From the NCBI RefSeq assembly GCF_001580545.1, contig NZ_LRBG01000031.1:218080-282079 (forward strand): DNA of 64,000 nt, written 5' to 3'. Source of the stretch: Paraburkholderia monticola. GTDB lineage: Bacteria; Pseudomonadota; Gammaproteobacteria; Burkholderiales; Burkholderiaceae. How positions within the stretch are numbered: the first letter of the stretch is position 1; each line of letters begins with the position of its first letter. This document shows positions 60,110 through 64,000 of this stretch, piece after piece. The notes beneath the pieces were generated by a model. It was not told the DNA's origin and ran no database searches. It saw only the letters and a program-made list of their open reading frames with translations. The position numbers and the translations under genes were made by a program.

Positions 60110-60931
60110 ATGAGCCGGACGCGCTACCTTCTGAGCACTCCGGACCAGGTAATTGACCGAACGACACCGATGCCTGCGCGTTACTTTCGAACTCTGGCGG
60201 GAAAAGACCGCAGCGCTAGCGCGAACCGTCAACTTGGCTTCTCGCTCGCATTCGTTGCCGGTGCGATCAATGCCGGCGGCTTTCTGGCAGTCAGGCAGTA
60301 CACGTCCCACATGAGTGGCATCGTGTCGGCCATCGCGGATCATGCAGCACTTGGCGACATCCCGCTCGCGCTGGGCGGGATCGGCTCGTTGGTCTCATTT
60401 CTGCTGGGAGCCGGCTGCTCGGCCGTGCTGGTCAACTGGGGCCGACGGCGCGGTCTGCACAGTCAGAACGTGCTCCCGCTCCTGCTCGAGGCCGCGCTGC
60501 TCCTGCTGTTCGGAATGCTCGGCAGCCATCTGGCGTTATGGGAAGCGTGCTTCATTCCCGTCACCGTGGTCCTGCTCTGCTTCATCATGGGCTTGCAGAA
60601 CGCGATGATCACGAAACTCTCTCATGCCGAGATCCGCACCACCCACATGACGGGGATCGTGACCGACATCGGCATCGAGCTGGGCAAGCTGTTCTACTGG
60701 AATTCGCCCAGGGCCGCCGCGGACGCCGCTGCGGTGATCGCCAACCGCGAGAAGCTGCGGATACATTGCACGATGCTGGCATCGTTCCTTGTCGGGGGCG
60801 TGATCGGCGCAGTCGGGTTCAAGCACGTCGGCTACGTATCGACCATGCCGCTCGCGGCGCTCCTCGTTACATTGGCGACGGTACCCGTAGTCGATGACAT
60901 GCTCGACTGCTTCTACGGTTCCACCCGTTAG
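60110..60931 (+). CDS. YoaK/DUF1275 family membrane protein
   Basis: The 273-residue product has six or so membrane segments and DUF1275 features: LAFVAGAINAGGFLAVRQYTSHMSGIVSAIADHAALGD near residue 45 and MGLQNAMITKLSHAEIRTTHMTGIVTDIGIELGKLFYW near residue 165. These are the two internal repeats (N-x2-A/G...THMTG) of the family. The function of YoaK is unknown. No strong ribosome-binding site precedes the first ATG; an ATG at 60170 is an alternative start. It is divergent from the complex operon and shares its AT-rich palindrome. Confidence 0.88.
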   Translation: MSRTRYLLSTPDQVIDRTTPMPARYFRTLAGKDRSASANRQLGFSLAFVAGAINAGGFLAVRQYTSHMSGIVSAIADHAALGDIPLALGGIGSLVSFLLGAGCSAVLVNWGRRRGLHSQNVLPLLLEAALLLLFGMLGSHLALWEACFIPVTVVLLCFIMGLQNAMITKLSHAEIRTTHMTGIVTDIGIELGKLFYWNSPRAAADAAAVIANREKLRIHCTMLASFLVGGVIGAVGFKHVGYVSTMPLAALLVTLATVPVVDDMLDCFYGSTR

Positions 60932-60935
60932 ACGG

Positions 60936-60964
60936 GAACGCGAGAACGCGAGAACGCGAGAACC
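60936..60964. repeat. 8-bp tandem repeat (GAACGCGA, about three units)
   Basis: GAACGCGA is repeated three times just after the YoaK stop codon, followed by GAACCCGA. It is a short slippage-type repeat with no evident function. Confidence 0.8.
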
Positions 60965-61062
60965 CGAACCGGCACCGTGACCCAGGGGATGGCGACCGGG
61001 CCGCGCTGACGCTTAGCCGCGTCATATCACACATCGACCCATCGCCTCTCGTGAAGGAGATG

Positions 61063-61083
61063 CATTATAATTCGATTATCATA
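61063..61083. promoter_or_regulatory. AT-rich inverted repeat upstream of the ribbon-helix-helix gene
   Basis: CATTATAAT-TCG-ATTATCATA has the same 9-3-9 layout as the palindrome at 60081. It ends 20 bases before the start of the small regulator, as expected for autoregulation. Confidence 0.6.
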
Positions 61084-61103
61084 TCGCCCGATCCGTCCCC
61101 GCA

Positions 61104-61301
61104 ATGGAAAGCAAGACCGCACGCCTTACCGTCCTGATCGATCCCGCCAAGAAAGAGGCATTTGAAAACCTCTGTGCGGCGCAGGATCTCACGCCATCGC
61201 AGGTCGTTCGCCAGTTGATTCGCGAGTATCTCGCGCAGCACGGCGTGACGTACAAGACAAAAAACCAGATCGGCACCCGCGGAAAACGCAGCGGCGGTTG
61301 A
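61104..61301 (+). CDS. Ribbon-helix-helix (CopG/Arc-like) DNA-binding protein
   Basis: The 65-residue product has the ribbon-helix-helix order: a beta strand TARLTVLID, then helix PAKKEAFENLCAAQ, the turn DLTPSQ and helix VVRQLIREYLAQHG, with a basic tail. Such proteins bind short inverted repeats as dimers or tetramers of ribbons in the major groove. No Shine-Dalgarno sequence is evident before the ATG at 61104. Three AT-rich repeats nearby make it the likely regulator of the yoaK/complex region. It is not paired with a toxin gene. Confidence 0.82.
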   Translation: MESKTARLTVLIDPAKKEAFENLCAAQDLTPSQVVRQLIREYLAQHGVTYKTKNQIGTRGKRSGG

Positions 61302-61307
61302 TCCGAG

Positions 61308-62144
61308 TCAGACGCCGATTTTCCAGTAGCCCTGTTCCTGGTCGCGCCAGATGAACCGCTGCCAGTCGAGACACTCGCCGTCCTTCAGGCCGCGGGCAGT
61401 CGAGAGTAATTCTGGCGCGCCGTCCCAGACCGGGGCGCGAGCGCGCTCGTACAATTCCCGCCTGGCAGGCAATCGCCGCGCGCCCTTCCAGGCAAACGCG
61501 ACGTAGTTGCCCACATCACGACACCGGACGACTGAATACGAGGTGCCGAAGGCTGACGCCAGCCGCTCCACATGGCTTGGCAACACGGGATCATCGGCCA
61601 TGAGGTTGACTACCAGCACGCCTGAATCGGTCAGCCGCGCGCGGCACGCAGCAAAAAAATCCGCGCTCGTGCACTGGTCCGGCATTCCCTTCTCCTGGTA
61701 GGCATCGAGCAGAATCACGTCCGTCAACATACCCGCCCGATGGATATACTCCGCTCCGTCCGCACAAATCACTTCAAAGCGTGTGTCGTCAGCCGGAATC
61801 CTGAACACGTCGCGCAGCGCAATCACCTGGGGATTGATCTCGACCGCGGTGGTCCGGGCTTGCGGCAGGTGCCGGTAGCAGTACTTCGCGAGTGACCCTC
61901 CCCCCAGACCGATCATGCAGATGTGCCGGGGATCGGACTGCAACAGCAGGAATCCCATCATCGTGCGCGTATAGGGGAGCGCGAGCCTGTCGGGCGCCGT
62001 GAGCGACATGAAGCTCTGAGTAGAGAAATGGTCGAAGTGCAGCGACAGGCCGTGCTGCGTTTCCAGCACGAACGGTCGCTCCTCACTTGGGGTCGTCGAC
62101 AGAAATTCCCGGAATGCGTCCAAGGACGTTCGATCGCCATCCAT
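61308..62144 (-). CDS. Spermidine-synthase-like methyltransferase-fold protein
   Basis: The 278-residue product has the SpeE-type fold: HICMIGLGGGSLAKYCYRHLPQARTTAVEINPQVIALRDVF (the nucleotide loop GLGGGS and the acidic EIN), FEVICADGAEYIH and DVILLDAYQEKGMPDQCTSADFF. In true spermidine synthases a catalytic Asp lies in the motif DSTDP, which here is LDAYQEKG, so polyamine synthesis is doubtful. The start at 62144 is chosen over a GTG at 62198, which has poor support. It is convergent with the ribbon-helix-helix gene. Confidence 0.83.
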   Translation of the reverse strand: MDGDRTSLDAFREFLSTTPSEERPFVLETQHGLSLHFDHFSTQSFMSLTAPDRLALPYTRTMMGFLLLQSDPRHICMIGLGGGSLAKYCYRHLPQARTTAVEINPQVIALRDVFRIPADDTRFEVICADGAEYIHRAGMLTDVILLDAYQEKGMPDQCTSADFFAACRARLTDSGVLVVNLMADDPVLPSHVERLASAFGTSYSVVRCRDVGNYVAFAWKGARRLPARRELYERARAPVWDGAPELLSTARGLKDGECLDWQRFIWRDQEQGYWKIGV

Positions 62145-62244
62145 GCGCGCTACCCGCCCCGGGTGGCCGGACCAACACTCAACCAGGCCATATCGCACGG
62201 TGCGCCGAGCGGTGTCGTTCCGCTCCGTTTCCGGGCCCGCGCAC

Positions 62245-62598
62245 TCATGCCTTCCTCAGATAGCAGGCCTTCAGCATGAAGCTGCCCGCATCCGTCCTGC
62301 AGTCGATCTCGTGATCTCCTCCGACAACGCGGATGCCCTTCACCCGGGTGCCCATCTTCAACGTGATCGACGAGCCCTTGACGCGCAGATCCTTGATCAG
62401 CACCACCGAATCGCCGTCCGAGAGAATGTTGCCGTTTGCGTCCTTGACGGCGCTTCCCGTGGTCGCTTCATCGGTCGCCTCCACAGCGGCCGACCATTCG
62501 TGGCCGCAATCCGCGCATACATACAGCGCCCCGTCCGGATAGGTGTTTTCCATCGCGCATTGCGGACATGCCGGGACGGTGTTCATTGCACTTTGCAT
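62245..62598 (-). CDS. yjdM: PhnA/YjdM family zinc-ribbon protein
   Basis: The 117-residue product begins with a zinc ribbon (PACPQCAMENTYPDGALYVCADCGHEW, four Cys) and then the PhnA C-terminal domain (VKDANGNILSDGDSVVLIKDLRVKGSSITLKMGTRVKGIRVVGGDHEIDC). The name PhnA is historical; the role in phosphonate use is not established. GGAAG precedes the start at 62598. It is followed on the same strand by the spermidine-synthase-like gene after 100 bases. Confidence 0.92.
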   Translation of the reverse strand: MQSAMNTVPACPQCAMENTYPDGALYVCADCGHEWSAAVEATDEATTGSAVKDANGNILSDGDSVVLIKDLRVKGSSITLKMGTRVKGIRVVGGDHEIDCRTDAGSFMLKACYLRKA

Positions 62599-62690
62599 TC
62601 GATTACTTCCAATTCAATTCGGAGAAGTCACGGCTAGCGGGAGGCTCGCTGATGCTGCCGCGGCCTCCGTGCTGCCTGACATCTGGTTCA

Positions 62691-62713
62691 GTTGCATTGT
62701 ATTATAATGCAAC
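62691..62713. promoter_or_regulatory. AT-rich inverted repeat between phnA-type and thioredoxin-like genes
   Basis: GTTGCATTGTA-T-TATAATGCAAC is a 23-bp palindrome with one mismatch. Its complement contains CATTATAAT, the arm found at 61063. It lies between divergent genes and could be a third operator of the ribbon-helix-helix protein. Confidence 0.55.
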
Positions 62714-62722
62714 ACACATATT

Positions 62723-63253
62723 ATGAACGCCGCGCTATACTTTCTGACGGCCCACCTTTCCTGGCGGACCGAAGACGCGTTTTCCCCGGGAGCCGGAATG
62801 TTCGATCTGGACGTTGCGCTACTGTCGCCTGACCAGCAGGTCATTTCGCTGCGTGATATTGCAGGTACCGCGGGACTTGTCATTGCAGGTCTCGGGCGTG
62901 GGGCCGAACGCGGCTTCCAGATGGCCCACCGTTTTCACGATGCAGGCGATCAGCTCGCGACAGCAGGCGTGAATCTCGCCTTTGTCTACCCGCATGATTC
63001 AAGGCGACATGTGCTGGACCCGATTTCGGTGGCCTGTGCGCGACTGCGGCGTCATCCGTATCTGCTCCTTGATCCGGAAGGCCGCTTCTTCAGGCGAACG
63101 GTACCCCCGCGGTCCCTGTCCGCCCTGTCTGTCAGTAGGAGGATGGAGCGATTCGACTGCCTCAGTGCCGACCTGAATGACGCGGCTTGGGAACGCACAT
63201 TCCGCGCGTTTCTGGTCGCCCGGATACCTGGTGGGTTACACGAACTGCGATAG
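62723..63253 (+). CDS. Peroxiredoxin/thioredoxin-fold-like protein without an active-site Cys
   Basis: The 176-residue product has the order of an AhpC/TSA-like domain: ISLRDIAGTAGLVIAGLG, then a helix AERGFQMAHRFHDAGDQLATAGVNLAFVYP, and HPYLLLDPEGRFFRRT. At the place where peroxiredoxins carry the peroxidatic Cys (after the GLG strand) it has GRGAERG with no Cys. Only two Cys occur, both later. The start could also be the ATG at 62798, which has GGGAG upstream. It is divergent from the phnA-type gene. The family assignment is tentative. Confidence 0.55.
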   Translation: MNAALYFLTAHLSWRTEDAFSPGAGMFDLDVALLSPDQQVISLRDIAGTAGLVIAGLGRGAERGFQMAHRFHDAGDQLATAGVNLAFVYPHDSRRHVLDPISVACARLRRHPYLLLDPEGRFFRRTVPPRSLSALSVSRRMERFDCLSADLNDAAWERTFRAFLVARIPGGLHELR

Positions 63254-63419
63254 CCGATCGCAGGGACCTGCGGAAAGCTAACGCGGCGCGAATTCGTCGC
63301 GCAACCGCGCCTCATGCCGCTCCTAAATCCGACGGTGGGCTTCGTGCGGAAACAGCGCCTCACGAAACTCAAGTCGAAATCATTCTCACTCGATCGTCAA
63401 CTGCTGACTGGAATCCTTG

Positions 63420-63540
63420 TGAGACGGCCATGACGCCTGGTCGGATAGCGAAGATACTGTCGGCGATACCGAGAAATCCAGCCAGCAGTTATCAGCCCTG
63501 GCGGGTCTGCATCGGAGCATCAACGTGCGCTCCCGCTAGA
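63420..63540 (+). pseudogene. Possible remnant of a nitroreductase-type gene
   Basis: A short plus-strand stretch reads MTPGRIAKILSAIPRNPASSYQPWRVCI, similar to the nitroreductase start (IxxIL...APSxxNxQPWRVxV). No FMN-binding end follows in any frame. The match is short, so confidence is low. The rest of 63254-63777 shows no supported gene. Confidence 0.3.
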
Positions 63541-63777
63541 ACCTTCTCGAACATCGAGCATCTGGATACGGCTTCTGCACGGATACCGTCATCGATATCG
63601 TGCGGACTCGTGACGCCGTGGATGACAGCGTCCGGAATGCAACTGACTCTCGCCCTGCCAAGTCGGTGGGCAAGTAATCGGCCATAGGAGACGCTCGAAG
63701 ATAGGAGCAGTGCGGCGGCTCCAGGTTGGTTAGCTGTCGTTCGCGACCCGTCGTCGGCGAATGGCACTTCTCACGTC

Positions 63778-63884
63778 AATGAACGAGCCTTCCCGTTTAG
63801 GCTTATTCGATGCCTGCCCGCCGGAGCAATGTGAATGGGGCAGGCATCGAATACAAATAACCCTAAACGGGAAGGCTCGTTCAT
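63778..63884. repeat. Long near-perfect inverted repeat (about 45-bp arms)
   Basis: The left arm (63778-63820) and right arm (63837-63884) are reverse complements apart from one mismatch and a short indel (TTATT against TTATTTGTATT); 16 bases separate them. The outer part reads AATGAACGAGCCTTCCCGTT. It could be two abutting ends of an insertion element, a cruciform site or an RNA hairpin. The flank from 63885 to 64000 has no gene that could be recognised. Confidence 0.8.
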
Positions 63885-64000
63885 TCACGCTCGTCCCGCG
63901 ACGGCGCAGATCTATTCTTTACCCGCCCCCTCATCCAGATCACTCTTAAACTCTCCCTTCCGATCCGACCCGTCGCAAAACGGCTCTTGCTCAGAGGTCC

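Noticed and set aside
60936..60964. Short tandem repeats as part of a CRISPR array
   Set aside because: The units are 8 bases with no spacers, and no cas genes are present.
61104..61301. The ribbon-helix-helix protein as the antitoxin of a toxin-antitoxin pair
   Set aside because: No small toxin gene lies next to it; the neighbouring genes are a DUF1275 membrane protein and a convergent spermidine-synthase-like gene.
63778..63884. The long inverted repeat as an integron attC site
   Set aside because: The ends do not carry the RYYYAAC and GTTRRRY core sites, and no integrase or gene cassette is seen.

Overview
The window looks like a chromosome or megaplasmid segment of a Burkholderiales bacterium, most likely Paraburkholderia, Caballeronia or a relative. 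This is inferred from the high GC content, the many Bug-type periplasmic binding proteins, the Burkholderiales-style porin and the IS66 and IS110 remnants. No rRNA, tRNA or CRISPR array was seen.

Region 1 (about 1-29.9 kb) is a dense catabolic island of short, often divergent operons built from repeated gene types. It holds seven Bug/TctC receptors but only one TctAB membrane pair, four TfdA/TauD-like alpha-ketoglutarate dioxygenases, three cytoplasmic NHL beta-propeller proteins, three SMP-30/gluconolactonase-like proteins, two fumarylacetoacetate-hydrolase-fold hydratases, two SDR enzymes, an aldehyde dehydrogenase, a PEP-mutase/isocitrate-lyase-fold enzyme, an alpha/beta hydrolase, a NIPSNAP protein and two LysR regulators. 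Sixteen operons share one promoter architecture at near-fixed spacing: a dyad close to TCAYA-N5-TGTGA, 11 bases, TTG as the -35 start, and a -10-like element about 18 bases further on. The island therefore looks like one regulon of unknown substrate, and it is the best candidate here for an undescribed system.

Region 2 (about 30-52.4 kb) is a phthalate-type and protocatechuate 4,5-cleavage cluster. The main minus-strand run encodes a Pht3-like Rieske oxygenase, a zinc alcohol dehydrogenase, an unrecognised protein with a faint FtsZ-like pattern, a 4,5-dihydroxyphthalate decarboxylase, LigA, LigB, a CobW-type GTPase, a LysR regulator, LigJ, LigK and a cytoplasmic ModA-like protein. Two MFS transporters, a bacteriohemerythrin, a [2Fe-2S] flavoprotein reductase, an IclR regulator, a Rieske ferredoxin and a porin lie to the right. 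At least five copies of a 17-bp palindrome (GTTCY-N7-GGAAC) tie the scattered oxygenase, reductase and ferredoxin genes to the IclR gene. The region is scarred: it contains remnants of IclR, IS66, IS110, a second 4,5-dihydroxyphthalate decarboxylase and an alpha/beta hydrolase. No CHMS dehydrogenase or PDC hydrolase gene is present.

Region 3 (about 52.4-64 kb) begins with a spore-coat-U-like remnant. It is followed by a six-gene minus-strand operon for a hydrogenase-4/complex-I-like membrane complex (HyfB, C, E, F, G and I types). Its large subunit lacks all four NiFe-binding cysteines, so it is an energy-converting-hydrogenase-related complex rather than a hydrogenase. Next come a YoaK/DUF1275 membrane protein, a small ribbon-helix-helix regulator, a spermidine-synthase-like protein, a PhnA/YjdM protein and a thioredoxin-fold-like protein. 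Three AT-rich inverted repeats in the promoters of this region may be operators of the ribbon-helix-helix protein. The window ends in poorly coding sequence with a long near-perfect inverted repeat.
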